Shown here: one piece after another, positions 14,458-23,085 of the stretch
How the letters are laid out: the number at the start of each line of letters is the position of its first letter
Position numbering within the stretch: position 1 is the first letter of the stretch
Origin: CAYRCJ01 sp964422785
Lineage (GTDB): Bacteria > Patescibacteriota > Minisyncoccia > UBA11713 > 2-01-FULL-45-33
Assembly: GCA_964422785.1 (NCBI GenBank)
Contig: CAYRCJ010000005.1
Coordinates: forward strand, 1 to 32,170
Length of the DNA: 32,170 nucleotides
Direction: 5' to 3'
Position numbers and translations under genes: made by a program
Notes under the pieces: model-generated
Databases searched by the model: none
Seen by the model: only the letters and a program-made list of their open reading frames with translations
What the model was told of the DNA's origin: nothing

Positions 14458-15687
14458 CTACTTATATGTCAAAATTATGTTTTTGTCAAACTGAATCTCG
14501 ACAGGAGATTCTTCGACTGTCGTATATCTGTTTTTTAAATCTTCGATCAAAATGGATTGAATCGGCTGTTTTTTATCAAATTCTTTTTTGCCCACTTCGT
14601 TTATTATTTCATTCCTATATTTATATTTCATAATTTTTTTGGAAAGATCCCAATAAGCTTTGTCCAAAAAATTATTCTGCAAAAATCTTATTTGCCCGCC
14701 GACATTAAATGCCCTATACCACCACATTCTTCTCGGCGAATAAGGGTGGCTGAAATTTAATCCGAGCCCTCGGGAAAATTTTTCAAGAGTTATGTTGAAA
14801 TAATCTTTGGCAGGCTCTGTTTGATTTGGAATATAACCGACTTTCCTGGCGAGCAAATGAACCGCCTGTTTGTTTGTTAAAGATTCATCGACAACCTCGT
14901 AATGATATTTGTTAAGCAATTTTTTTAGAGAAAGGGTCGTAAAGGAATGCAGATGCGGGAAGTAAAGCAAATTACTCATTGTAAATTCCCCGGCCGCGTT
15001 GGGCAAAGAAATCGCAAAATAATCCCCTTCGGACTGCAGATCCGAAGAAAGTTTGATCAGCTCCCCAGGATCATAAACATGTTCAAAAACGTGATGAGAA
15101 AAAATTAAACTATATGGAGCTTTTTCTCTAAGCTTGCTTTGAAGAGTCGAATCCTCAAATGGAGAAGTTAAAATATCCAGCCCAAAAAAAGTTTTGGCAA
15201 AGTCCGCCCGGTGCTTTGAATTTTCGATCCCTGTCAGATTTGAAAATCCCATGTTTTTAATCTGGTTGAGAGTGGATCCATAGCCGCAGCCTATCTCGCA
15301 TATCGGGCGGGATTTATCGATATTGATGCCCGCCAGCATCTCCAGAATTTCTCTTTGCTTTTTGTCCTGCCCATGTTTTATCTTCCTTACCAGCTTTTTT
15401 ACCTTTGGAGATCCGGTATCTTCCCAGGTATTTAAATAGAAATCTTTTATCCAGTCTTTGGTCGGCCTATCGATATAACCTATATAGCCGCAGGATCGGC
15501 AAACTCCCACCCTGATTTTTTGCGCGCCGTTATTCCCGAAAAAAGTGGTTACCGTCTTCAGCGCCGTATCATCACAGGGGCAATTGAGGTTTGAAACCCA
15601 ATTCGCGCCGGGGTCCACTTCAAAAGTTTTCCAATCAAAAAGATCCAGAAAACCGGCAATTTTAAATCCCAAATTTTTATCATTCAT
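14458..15687 (-). CDS. SAM-dependent methyltransferase with N-terminal zinc-binding motif
   Basis: This is a 409-residue protein. Cys36 and Cys38 with CRSC at 63-66 form a likely zinc site, as in deoxysugar C-methyltransferases. EIGCGYGS at 131-138 is SAM motif I, and FEHVYDPGEL lies further on. A C-terminal region after residue 280 has no recognised motif. The ATG at 15687 is chosen; a TTG two codons upstream that overlaps the ABC stop as TTGA is also possible. It follows the ABC exporter gene directly. It may methylate a sugar carbon or the glycan end; the zinc motif favours a sugar C-methyltransferase but the match is partial. Confidence 0.8.
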   Translation of the reverse strand: MNDKNLGFKIAGFLDLFDWKTFEVDPGANWVSNLNCPCDDTALKTVTTFFGNNGAQKIRVGVCRSCGYIGYIDRPTKDWIKDFYLNTWEDTGSPKVKKLVRKIKHGQDKKQREILEMLAGINIDKSRPICEIGCGYGSTLNQIKNMGFSNLTGIENSKHRADFAKTFFGLDILTSPFEDSTLQSKLREKAPYSLIFSHHVFEHVYDPGELIKLSSDLQSEGDYFAISLPNAAGEFTMSNLLYFPHLHSFTTLSLKKLLNKYHYEVVDESLTNKQAVHLLARKVGYIPNQTEPAKDYFNITLEKFSRGLGLNFSHPYSPRRMWWYRAFNVGGQIRFLQNNFLDKAYWDLSKKIMKYKYRNEIINEVGKKEFDKKQPIQSILIEDLKNRYTTVEESPVEIQFDKNIILTYK

Positions 15688-15689
15688 AC

Positions 15690-17513
15690 TCAAACTATAT
15701 TGTAAACCTTGTAAAAATAAGAGTTTTTGTCTTTCAATAATTTATCCGGACTGCCCTCTTCGATGATGCGGCCATTTTCCAGGCCTATCAGCCGGTCTGA
15801 ATCTACAATCGTAGAAAGCCGATGCGCTATCACGATAACCGTCATCTCTCCCTTGAGGCCGTCGATCGCCTTTTTAATCATTGTTTCCGATTCGTTGTCC
15901 AAGGCCGATGTCGCCTCATCCAAAACCAGAATTTTGGGGTGGCGCGCAAGAACTCTGGCCAAAACTATCCTCTGGCGCTGGCCGGCGGAAAGCAAAACGC
16001 CACGCTCGCCCACCAAAGTATTATACTTCTCAGGAAGGGTGGTTATAAAATCGTGTATATTGGCGAGCTTCGCGCCGTAAACCACATCTTCTTCTTTAAT
16101 AGAGTTATCAAAAAATTTTATATTATTTAGAACGGTATCGTTCTTCAAAAAAATATCCTGCGACACATAGCCTATGTTTTTTCTCCATTCTGAAAGATGA
16201 ATTTCATTCGCGTTCAACCCGTCCAATAAAATTTCCCCGCTTTGGGGCTTAAAAAGGCGCAACAACAAGTCAACAAAAGTCGTCTTGCCTGCCCCGGAAG
16301 GGCCTATTATCCCGGTCATTTCCCCTTTCTTGATTTTAAAAGAAATATTATGAAGCACTTCCTGTCCGTCATTGTATGAAAAATTAACATTTTTAAACTC
16401 AAGAAACTCTTCAAGCGCAAATGGCTTGTCGCCCTCGTTGCTCTCTCTGTGCCTGGCGATGTCGGCCTGGAATTGGACCAAGTTGTTAACGTAAGGAATC
16501 GCCTCGCTTATTACGTAAGATGAACCCTGTATCTTATCAACGTAAGCAAACAGTCTTTCTATCAGATACATTACCGCTATAAAAACTCCGAAATCAAAAT
16601 TCGGCCTCAGATAAAAAAACAAAAAAACCAAGGAAATAAATATGAACCCGAGCGGCTGTATAAAAACAGACCCCCAATTTTTTATTATCTGCAAGGTCAC
16701 GCGCATATCTTTTAATCTGTCAAAATATTCGTGGCCGGTGTTTTTCACCTCTTTCTCCACCCCCATCGCCTTAATTGTTTTTACTCCAATGACATTTTCA
16801 TTGATATAATGATTTATTTCCGCCTCCAACTTACTCCTTTTTTTAGAGTAATTTTTTGTTTTTACAATCAGCGGGCGAAAAACAAAAACTATGAATACCC
16901 CGAAAAGCAAAGTTATCACGGTTACAGAACGGGAAAGTTTGAAAGCGACAACTGTGTAAGTTATAAAACTGGTAAGCGCCAGAATATTATTTGAAATCTG
17001 CTGGAAGAGCCTGACCACAAAACCAACCTGGGTAATCAGAACAAACTCCAGATATCCTATTTTTTGCTTCATCAGATACGGCCAGCTGGCGGAAAGAGTG
17101 TCTTTGTATATATCCCGCTTCATATTATTTTCGTAATCCGCGGATATCAAAACGTTTACATAATTGAAAAGCAACAAGGTGAACGCCTTGAGTATAAACA
17201 GAAAACAAATTAGTCCGATTAAAGAATAAAGATGAAGTTGAACGTTAAAATACGAAAACAAACCCACAATGGTCTTGGAAATGAAATCCGTGCCGAGCAC
17301 CCCGCCTTTTACTACAAACGAAAAAACCGGCACCAAAACTCCAATCCCCAGGGCCTCTGTCACCCCGCTTAAAAAGCCCAAAGCAATCAAAATTAAAATA
17401 CGGAACTTGTAGTTTCCGTACAATTTCTTGGCTACCTCCAATATGGCTCTGGCGCGCCCGATACCCATATTACTTAAAACTTCGGGCACATCTCCTCTGT
17501 TGCTAATTTGCAT
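15690..17513 (-). CDS. ABC exporter, fused permease and ATPase (MsbA/PglK type)
   Basis: This is a 607-residue inner-membrane half-transporter that should work as a dimer. Residues about 37-320 hold six hydrophobic segments. The ATPase domain has Walker A GPSGAGKTT (404-412), the signature LSAGQRQR (508-515), Walker B ILVLDEATSALD (528-539) and the H-loop IAHR (562-565). It probably flips or exports the lipid-linked glycan or a lipid. It is first in the minus-strand operon and diverges from the cytidylyltransferase gene across only 22 bases. The ATG at 17513 has no clear Shine-Dalgarno; an ATG at 17468 is an alternative. Confidence 0.9.
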   Translation of the reverse strand: MQISNRGDVPEVLSNMGIGRARAILEVAKKLYGNYKFRILILIALGFLSGVTEALGIGVLVPVFSFVVKGGVLGTDFISKTIVGLFSYFNVQLHLYSLIGLICFLFILKAFTLLLFNYVNVLISADYENNMKRDIYKDTLSASWPYLMKQKIGYLEFVLITQVGFVVRLFQQISNNILALTSFITYTVVAFKLSRSVTVITLLFGVFIVFVFRPLIVKTKNYSKKRSKLEAEINHYINENVIGVKTIKAMGVEKEVKNTGHEYFDRLKDMRVTLQIIKNWGSVFIQPLGFIFISLVFLFFYLRPNFDFGVFIAVMYLIERLFAYVDKIQGSSYVISEAIPYVNNLVQFQADIARHRESNEGDKPFALEEFLEFKNVNFSYNDGQEVLHNISFKIKKGEMTGIIGPSGAGKTTFVDLLLRLFKPQSGEILLDGLNANEIHLSEWRKNIGYVSQDIFLKNDTVLNNIKFFDNSIKEEDVVYGAKLANIHDFITTLPEKYNTLVGERGVLLSAGQRQRIVLARVLARHPKILVLDEATSALDNESETMIKKAIDGLKGEMTVIVIAHRLSTIVDSDRLIGLENGRIIEEGSPDKLLKDKNSYFYKVYNIV

Positions 17514-17535
17514 TGAAATTGGTTATATCTATTGT

Positions 17536-18264
17536 ATGAATAGTAGCACTAAAATTTTGGGAGTGGTAGGAGCCAGATCCGGATCAAAAAGTATAAAAGA
17601 CAAAAATATAAAACCGCTTTTCGGAAAACCCCTTATGGGCTGGGTTATTGAAGCCGCCAAAAAATCAAAATTCGTAAACCGGCTGATAATTTCCACCGAT
17701 TCGGAAAAATACGCGGAGCTTGCCAAAAAATATGGAGCGGAATCTTTGTTTTTGAGGCCCGGCAACCTTGCTGACGACCAGGCATCGGATATAGATTATT
17801 TAACTCACGCAACGCTCTGGATGGAACAAAACGCAAACTGGAAACCGGATATAATTTTGAGACTCCCCCCCACCACTCCGCTTTGTAAAACAGAATCAAT
17901 TGATGCCTGTATTCAGCTTTTACTCGATGACAAAGAAGCTACTTCTTGTCGCACCATAACAAAGGCGTCGAAGCATCCTTACAAACTTTGGAAAAAAGAA
18001 GGAAACAGGCTTGTTTCTTTCATCCCCAAGGAACTCACCGGCTTCGATGAACCCTCCAATATGCCGAGGCAGGCTTTTCCAGGAGCCTACACCCACGTGG
18101 ATATCATAGCCGTCAGATACGACACTTTAATAAAAGATAAACTCCTTACCGGCGAAAAGACACTTTTCCATGAAATCCCCAAGGGCGACGCAGTAGACAT
18201 CGATGATGAAAATGATTTTCTCCTGGCCGAAATTTTACTCAAAAAAAGATTGGGCGTAAAATAG
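17536..18264 (+). CDS. CMP-sugar cytidylyltransferase (NeuA / KdsB-like acylneuraminate cytidylyltransferase family)
   Basis: This is a 242-residue GT-A-like nucleotidyltransferase. The N-terminus VVGARSGSKSIKDKNI matches the CTP-binding RxGSKxxxxKN signature, and ISTDSEKYAELAKKYGA and LRLPPTTPL (usual LQPTSPL) follow as in CMP-sialic or CMP-legionaminic acid synthetases. It would activate a nonulosonic-type sugar or related acid with CTP. No synthase (NeuB-like) is in the window, so the sugar must come from elsewhere. The ATG at 17536 lies about eight bases after TATATC and has no Shine-Dalgarno, so the mRNA may be leaderless. The PhyH gene follows after ten bases. Confidence 0.87.
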   Translation: MNSSTKILGVVGARSGSKSIKDKNIKPLFGKPLMGWVIEAAKKSKFVNRLIISTDSEKYAELAKKYGAESLFLRPGNLADDQASDIDYLTHATLWMEQNANWKPDIILRLPPTTPLCKTESIDACIQLLLDDKEATSCRTITKASKHPYKLWKKEGNRLVSFIPKELTGFDEPSNMPRQAFPGAYTHVDIIAVRYDTLIKDKLLTGEKTLFHEIPKGDAVDIDDENDFLLAEILLKKRLGVK

Positions 18265-18274
18265 GATAATGATC

Positions 18275-19207
18275 ATGGGAAAACTGGTAAGATCTTATTT
18301 CAAAATGAGGACAAAGCTCCCCGTCTGGCTTTGGCTTAACAAAAAAGCGATAAAATTATTTAATAAGAACTCGCCGCGTATTGATGAAACACAAAAAAGA
18401 ATCATTGATGATCTGACTAAAAATGGAATTGCCGTGACTCATGTCGATGAATTGTGGCCCGGAGAAAATAAACTTGCCAGGCTCCAAAACTATGCCAAAG
18501 AACTTGAGGAAGCCGGGACAGGAGAAAAGACTTCAAAAACATTTTTAACATATTTATTGCCGGTAAAACCGGTTTTGGACATTGAAAATATTTTGATAAA
18601 ACTGGCTGTTCATGAAAAAGTTCTGGCCGTTATAAATTCTTACTTGGGAATGTTTTCCAAGTTTTATTATTTCACCCTAAATATTACCCATCCGGTACCA
18701 GATGGAACAAATCCCGAGCAATCGCAAAGATGGCACCGGGACCCGGAAGACATAAAAATGGCCAAGATGTTTATTTATTTAAATGACGTTGATGAGGGAA
18801 CCGGGCCGTTTATTTACGTACCCCAATCAAACTTCGGAGGCAAGTGGAACAAAATATTCCCCCAAAGGCCTCCGATAGGATATTATCCTCCCGACGGAGA
18901 ATTGGAAAAGATAATCCCGCCAGGCGAAATAAAAAAATTCGTGGCCCGAGCCGGCACAATAATATTCGCCGATACCGCCGGGCTTCATAAGGGAGGATAC
19001 GCGACTCAAAAAGAACGCGTTATGTTGACAGTCGGATATTCCTCCAGCTCATCGCCTCTGGCTGAACAATATTCTTTGCCGGGGAACGCAAAAGAAAAAG
19101 TTGAAAAACTCTCGCCTGCCCAAAAATACGCGATATTATTTAAGCCGTCAAAATTTAATTCGTATCTGCTGCGCAAATTTCGGAAGTTTTTCAAAAACAC
19201 CGCCTGA
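18275..19207 (+). CDS. Phytanoyl-CoA dioxygenase (PhyH) family oxygenase, long form
   Basis: This is a 310-residue Fe(II)/2-oxoglutarate oxygenase. The ligand pair is WHRDPED (His154, Asp156), the distal His238 is in AGLHKGG, and Arg248 is placed to bind 2-oxoglutarate. It shares long matching stretches with the protein at 21242-22180 (QRWHRDPED, DVDEGTGPF, YPPDGELEKI), so the two are paralogues. Both have a basic, aromatic-rich N-terminus. ATG 18275 is preferred over 18269 because AGGA lies eight bases upstream. It is cotranscribed with the cytidylyltransferase and probably hydroxylates a sugar or acyl group. Its TGA stop directly abuts the stop of the opposing methyltransferase gene. Confidence 0.88.
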   Translation: MGKLVRSYFKMRTKLPVWLWLNKKAIKLFNKNSPRIDETQKRIIDDLTKNGIAVTHVDELWPGENKLARLQNYAKELEEAGTGEKTSKTFLTYLLPVKPVLDIENILIKLAVHEKVLAVINSYLGMFSKFYYFTLNITHPVPDGTNPEQSQRWHRDPEDIKMAKMFIYLNDVDEGTGPFIYVPQSNFGGKWNKIFPQRPPIGYYPPDGELEKIIPPGEIKKFVARAGTIIFADTAGLHKGGYATQKERVMLTVGYSSSSSPLAEQYSLPGNAKEKVEKLSPAQKYAILFKPSKFNSYLLRKFRKFFKNTA

Positions 19208-19852
19208 TCAAGGCTTGATGGCCTTAAATCCATACCCTTCCGCAAAATTTTCCGAGACAGGGGCCTTCAAAAATAAAGATTGGAAAATTTTATTAATTAT
19301 GGAAAAAACTTTTCTACAAATTCTTACCATTAGAGACTGATTTGACGCTGTTAAAAAATAATTGAAAAAAGAATTTTGTGTCTGAAAAAAAACATCGTAA
19401 ATGGTGCCGATTGGCGTAATTTCAATATTTATGAATCCGTTCTTTTCCAACAAATCCCTAAGCGCGTAAGGCGTATAACGATAAAAATCGTGTGGAGCCT
19501 GATGTACATCGCGGATGAAAGGAACCGTGCCTATCAGCAGCCCTCCCTGCCTGATGAGCCTGAAGCCCTCGCTCAAAAGACCGCGGGGGTCGAGCACGTG
19601 TTCAAGAGTATTTGAAAGCACAACCACGTCGCACGACGCGCTCTGCAAAGGAATGGGCTTTGAAAGATCGGCCAAAACAGATACATGCGCCGTTTGCTTC
19701 CAGTCTACTCCGATGTATGTTTTCGACTGGGAAAAAAGATCCCAAAAAGGGACCTCCCCCGCCCCGAGATCGACCACATCTTTTCCGCGCGGAAAGTTGG
19801 CATTAAAATAAATATAATTATTTTTTCTCCAATTACTCCATTTTTTGTTCAT
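19208..19852 (-). CDS. SAM-dependent methyltransferase (class I, Methyltransf_11-like)
   Basis: This is a 214-residue methyltransferase. Motif I is VVDLGAGEVPF, an acidic residue follows in YIGVDWK, and SNTLEHVLDP is the Methyltransf_11 motif with the His-Val typical of sugar and small-molecule O-methyltransferases. A PHDFYRYTP segment follows, common in methyltransferases of glycan loci. The start at 19852 (MNKKWSNW) overlaps the upstream GT gene by 20 bases; an ATG at 19906 is possible but lies deeper in that gene. It is last in the nine-gene FkbH-ACP operon and could O-methylate the glyceryl group or a sugar. Confidence 0.85.
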   Translation of the reverse strand: MNKKWSNWRKNNYIYFNANFPRGKDVVDLGAGEVPFWDLFSQSKTYIGVDWKQTAHVSVLADLSKPIPLQSASCDVVVLSNTLEHVLDPRGLLSEGFRLIRQGGLLIGTVPFIRDVHQAPHDFYRYTPYALRDLLEKNGFINIEITPIGTIYDVFFQTQNSFFNYFLTASNQSLMVRICRKVFSIINKIFQSLFLKAPVSENFAEGYGFKAIKP

Positions 19853-21236
19853 CTGACATGGCAATTTTTCTGATAAAATCTGAGACTCTCCTGCCGCTTT
19901 GGCCATCAAAAAATTCTATCTGGTCCTTTCTCATCTGCTCTCTTCCCCCGGCATGAAGCTTCGGGTTTTTTAAGTATTCGTTCACCTCATTAACCATCTG
20001 ATCTAAATTCCAAGCCAGCGCAACTCCCCCGCTGCTTTCGATCGCCTCATAGTGGTCGTGTCCTGACATGTATCTTACGCTGTGTTTTGGCGGACAGTTC
20101 GGCTCCGCGTCAAATCTGATATTTATCACCGGCTTATCAAGCGCGGCGGCATCAATGCTTAAGGTGGAGATTGTATTTATTGTTACATCGCTGAAATAAA
20201 GAGAATTGAAAAGAAGCTCGACATCTTTTTCAGTAAACTCATAATCTTTAGTTACAAGCCCCGTCATATTATCAAAATATATTTGGCAGGGATGGGTAAT
20301 TGTTAAGTGATCGCTTGGATTTAGTCTGCCCTCCGGGATCTCCGAGCTGTTCGGTCTGAAGCGCACCAAAATGTGGGTATTGCCAGGCAGTTTTCCCGTT
20401 TTTATCGCATCGGTTAAAGTATTTATAATTTTAACGGCTGATTTTGTGTAGTCGTTGAAAAACGGGGCGCACAAAATAAGCCGCCTGTCCAACGGAATGC
20501 CCAATGATTTTAAAAACTCGTCCCTGGAAGGTTTCTTATTTTTAAAATAATGATCGTATTGGGGAGCGCCCAAAACAGCAATATCTTTTCCCGGCATACC
20601 GGCATATTTTATTGCTTCATATTTCATAATGGTGTTTAAAACAACGAGCTTATCCGGCAAAATTTGCACAACACCCTTAGAAGTTAAATTGTCCCAGGAT
20701 CTGACCAGTCCGATCACATAGAAACCGGATTTTTTTGCCGCCCGCATAAAAGTGCGGTCGATGGGGAAAACTATATCCGGCAAAACAACCACATCCGGCC
20801 GGTATTTTTGAAGAGCGGCGGCCGCGTCTTTATTCAAAGGAACAAATTTTTCAAGAACCCTGATTGTGCCCCTGATTAAGGGAAAAAACGGGCGGGACAG
20901 CAAGTTGGCGGCGCGCATAAAAACAAATCGTGAACGGTTGCCATATCTGAAATATTCCAATTTTTGTTTCAGACGGACAGTATTGGTATCGAGCAAATTA
21001 AATGCCAGCTCGGCCAAAAACCTTCCGAACCAGGGCTCAGAAGAAATATCCAACGGCTCAAAAATAAGATTCGTCTCATTAAATTCTTTTCTATAAAAAT
21101 CCGCCTTAACGGAAGGAACGACTACCACCAGCCTTATGTTCTTATCTTTTATTAATTCTTTATAGGTATCGTTCCTGAAGAAATTCCTGGAACGGGTGCC
21201 GTTGTATATGGGCAAAAAAATTGTTTTTTGTGTCAT
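19833..21236 (-). CDS. GT-B-like glycosyl/glycerophosphotransferase family protein (paralogue 1)
   Basis: This is a 467-residue protein of a four-member family in this window. It starts MTQKTIFLPIY and has two Rossmann-like halves. The C-terminal acceptor/nucleotide region reads STLSIDAAALDKPVINIRFD, comparable to CDP-glycerol glycerophosphotransferases and capsule transferases of the GT-B fold. RSWDNLTSKG in the middle is repeated as SWDNLYSK in the 30208 protein and NWDHFDKY in the 27939 protein. No signal peptide is seen. Likely a cytosolic or membrane-associated transferase that adds one unit of the glycan. I cannot name donor or acceptor. Confidence 0.78.
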   Translation of the reverse strand: MTQKTIFLPIYNGTRSRNFFRNDTYKELIKDKNIRLVVVVPSVKADFYRKEFNETNLIFEPLDISSEPWFGRFLAELAFNLLDTNTVRLKQKLEYFRYGNRSRFVFMRAANLLSRPFFPLIRGTIRVLEKFVPLNKDAAAALQKYRPDVVVLPDIVFPIDRTFMRAAKKSGFYVIGLVRSWDNLTSKGVVQILPDKLVVLNTIMKYEAIKYAGMPGKDIAVLGAPQYDHYFKNKKPSRDEFLKSLGIPLDRRLILCAPFFNDYTKSAVKIINTLTDAIKTGKLPGNTHILVRFRPNSSEIPEGRLNPSDHLTITHPCQIYFDNMTGLVTKDYEFTEKDVELLFNSLYFSDVTINTISTLSIDAAALDKPVINIRFDAEPNCPPKHSVRYMSGHDHYEAIESSGGVALAWNLDQMVNEVNEYLKNPKLHAGGREQMRKDQIEFFDGQSGRRVSDFIRKIAMSDEQKME

Positions 21237-21241
21237 AATTT

Positions 21242-22180
21242 TTATTTACTAAGAGCGAATTTGGCCAATGGCGCAAGCTTTTCTAAATATTCTTTTTCCG
21301 GTCTTTCATAGTTGGTTTTAAAAACGGACGCGCCGGATACAAAACACGCCATGGACATCAGTCTTGATTTTGTTGTGCTGAATCCCCCCCTATGAAGCCC
21401 GCTGGTATCGCAAAATATAATCGTGCCGGCGCGCGCTGTGCAAATTTTTATATCTTCTTTGGGCACTATTTTCTCAAGCTCTCCATCCGGCGGATAAGAT
21501 CCTGCCGGCAGCCGCTGTGGAAATAAATGCCGCCACTTTCCGCCAAAATGAGAACCCTTAACATAAGTAAACGGGCCAGTTCCCTCATCGACGTCATTCA
21601 AATATAAAAATACTTTGACTAACTTTTTGTCCTCCGGATCTCTGTGCCAGCGCTGAGATAAGTACGCCCGAAAATCCGGCGGCACAACCATGGTTGACAT
21701 TAGATAAAAACTGTTGAATTTGGGCGCAAGTTTCAGATAAAGCGCCGCCGGGAAAATTATTTCATCCTGTAGAACAAACTTTAAAAACGGATTTTCAAAA
21801 TCCCCAACCGCAAGATTCTTATCTCCTCCAAGCAAATAAGTGAAAAATGTTTTTTCTCCTTTTTTCCCCGGATTCATTTCTTTTTTCGAGATAATTTCAT
21901 CCTGAATAGCCGGGTCATTAAGCCTTTCCAATGTGTATTTTTTTAAATCTTCAAAAAATGAAATATCCGGAAAAAGATCGGAAATATCCGCTGTCGCAAT
22001 GCCGTCTCTTTCCAATGATCTGGCGATCTTCCTCTGAGCCTCGCTGATGTTCTGAGGCCGGAACAATTTCCAAAATTTTCTTGGCCCGCGGTTCAGCCAA
22101 TAAAACCAGATAGACCAGGAATTTCTTATCCTATGATATAGAAAAAATAATCTTTCGAATTGAATTTTTATAAATTTCAT
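21242..22180 (-). CDS. Phytanoyl-CoA dioxygenase (PhyH) family oxygenase, long form paralogue
   Basis: This is a 312-residue paralogue of the protein at 18275-19207. The iron ligands are WHRDPED (His179, Asp181) and the His in SGLHRGG. DVDEGTGPF, FGGKW and YPPDGELEKI are conserved between the two. The N-terminus is rich in aromatic and basic residues (FYWLNRGPRKFWKLF), which may associate with the membrane. The ATG overlaps the deacetylase stop as ATGA. It is cotranscribed with ACP, MaoC and SDR genes, so an acyl-ACP or acylated sugar is a plausible substrate. Two paralogues in separate operons may hydroxylate different positions or different lipids. Confidence 0.88.
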   Translation of the reverse strand: MKFIKIQFERLFFLYHRIRNSWSIWFYWLNRGPRKFWKLFRPQNISEAQRKIARSLERDGIATADISDLFPDISFFEDLKKYTLERLNDPAIQDEIISKKEMNPGKKGEKTFFTYLLGGDKNLAVGDFENPFLKFVLQDEIIFPAALYLKLAPKFNSFYLMSTMVVPPDFRAYLSQRWHRDPEDKKLVKVFLYLNDVDEGTGPFTYVKGSHFGGKWRHLFPQRLPAGSYPPDGELEKIVPKEDIKICTARAGTIIFCDTSGLHRGGFSTTKSRLMSMACFVSGASVFKTNYERPEKEYLEKLAPLAKFALSK

Positions 22181-23085
22181 AGTGTTTGTTTTGTAATTGA
22201 ATTGGCGTCTAAACGGTTTATTTCGTACCGGTCAGAATGAGAAACAGATTCTTTAATCGTAAACCCGGCAACAAAACCGCTCTTTTCTAAAATAGGAAAA
22301 AGGGTTTGATCGTAGTCGCCGTAAGGATAGCTGAAAGCCAGTGGCCCGTCGGATATTGTTCCCAGTCTTTCTGCCGATTTTTGAACCTCTTTTTCCTTTT
22401 CTTCCGGGGTCAAAGAAGTCATCCAGCGGTGCGTTTCTCCATGCCCCCCGAAATGCATCCCGACTCGCTTCATTTCCATCATATTATGATGGCTTAAATA
22501 GAGCCTTTCTGCAAAATCTGCGGAACTGCCGATGCTTTCCTCAAAAAGTTTTAAAATTATCGGGCAGGATTCGTTGAACATGTATTTTCCGATGACTCTC
22601 TTGAAAGTCCTGAAAGTTAGATCGTCATATTTGCTTTGGGGATAATCTTTAAGGCATTGAATTTCGCATTTTTGGAATAAACTTTTTGTTTTTTTGTCCA
22701 GATTGTCTAAAAATTTATTTCTCAGCCCGGCCTCTCCAAGTTTTGCGGTCAACATCTGAACCTGATGGACAAATGCCACTCCCTCTTTCGGTTCGCGCCC
22801 CAAAATAAAAAACACGGCCGGAATTTTTTTGAAAACAAGCTCCGGCAAAACAATTTTAAAGTGATCAATAGTCCCGTCGTCAAAAGTTATGAGGCAAGCG
22901 CTTGGAGGGAGCGGTCTTTTGTGAAGGATGAAATCGGCCAAATCCGGCCAGTCAATCAAATGATAATTTTTTTGAATATACGAGAGCTGCCGCCTGAAAT
23001 CGGCCAAGGGCAATGTCTTAAGCCCCGGAAAAATCGGTTCTCCGACAAAGTGATACATAACTACTGTAAGTTTAAACGGCATCAT
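22177..23085 (-). CDS. Polysaccharide deacetylase (carbohydrate esterase 4, NodB-like)
   Basis: This is a 302-residue deacetylase. The metal/catalytic motif I is TFDDGTIDH (67-75), motif II is HGETHRWMTSL with two His ligands, and motif III is SYPYGDYD. All essential residues are present. It probably removes N- or O-acyl groups from a glycan or lipid-linked sugar. No signal peptide is visible (N-terminus MMPFKLTVVMYHFVG), so it likely works in the cytosol on a precursor. The ATG at 23085 overlaps the GNAT stop (ATGA); ATG 23082 is an alternative. An acyl swap, deacetylation then reacylation by the GNAT gene, is a plausible inference. Confidence 0.9.
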   Translation of the reverse strand: MMPFKLTVVMYHFVGEPIFPGLKTLPLADFRRQLSYIQKNYHLIDWPDLADFILHKRPLPPSACLITFDDGTIDHFKIVLPELVFKKIPAVFFILGREPKEGVAFVHQVQMLTAKLGEAGLRNKFLDNLDKKTKSLFQKCEIQCLKDYPQSKYDDLTFRTFKRVIGKYMFNESCPIILKLFEESIGSSADFAERLYLSHHNMMEMKRVGMHFGGHGETHRWMTSLTPEEKEKEVQKSAERLGTISDGPLAFSYPYGDYDQTLFPILEKSGFVAGFTIKESVSHSDRYEINRLDANSITKQTL

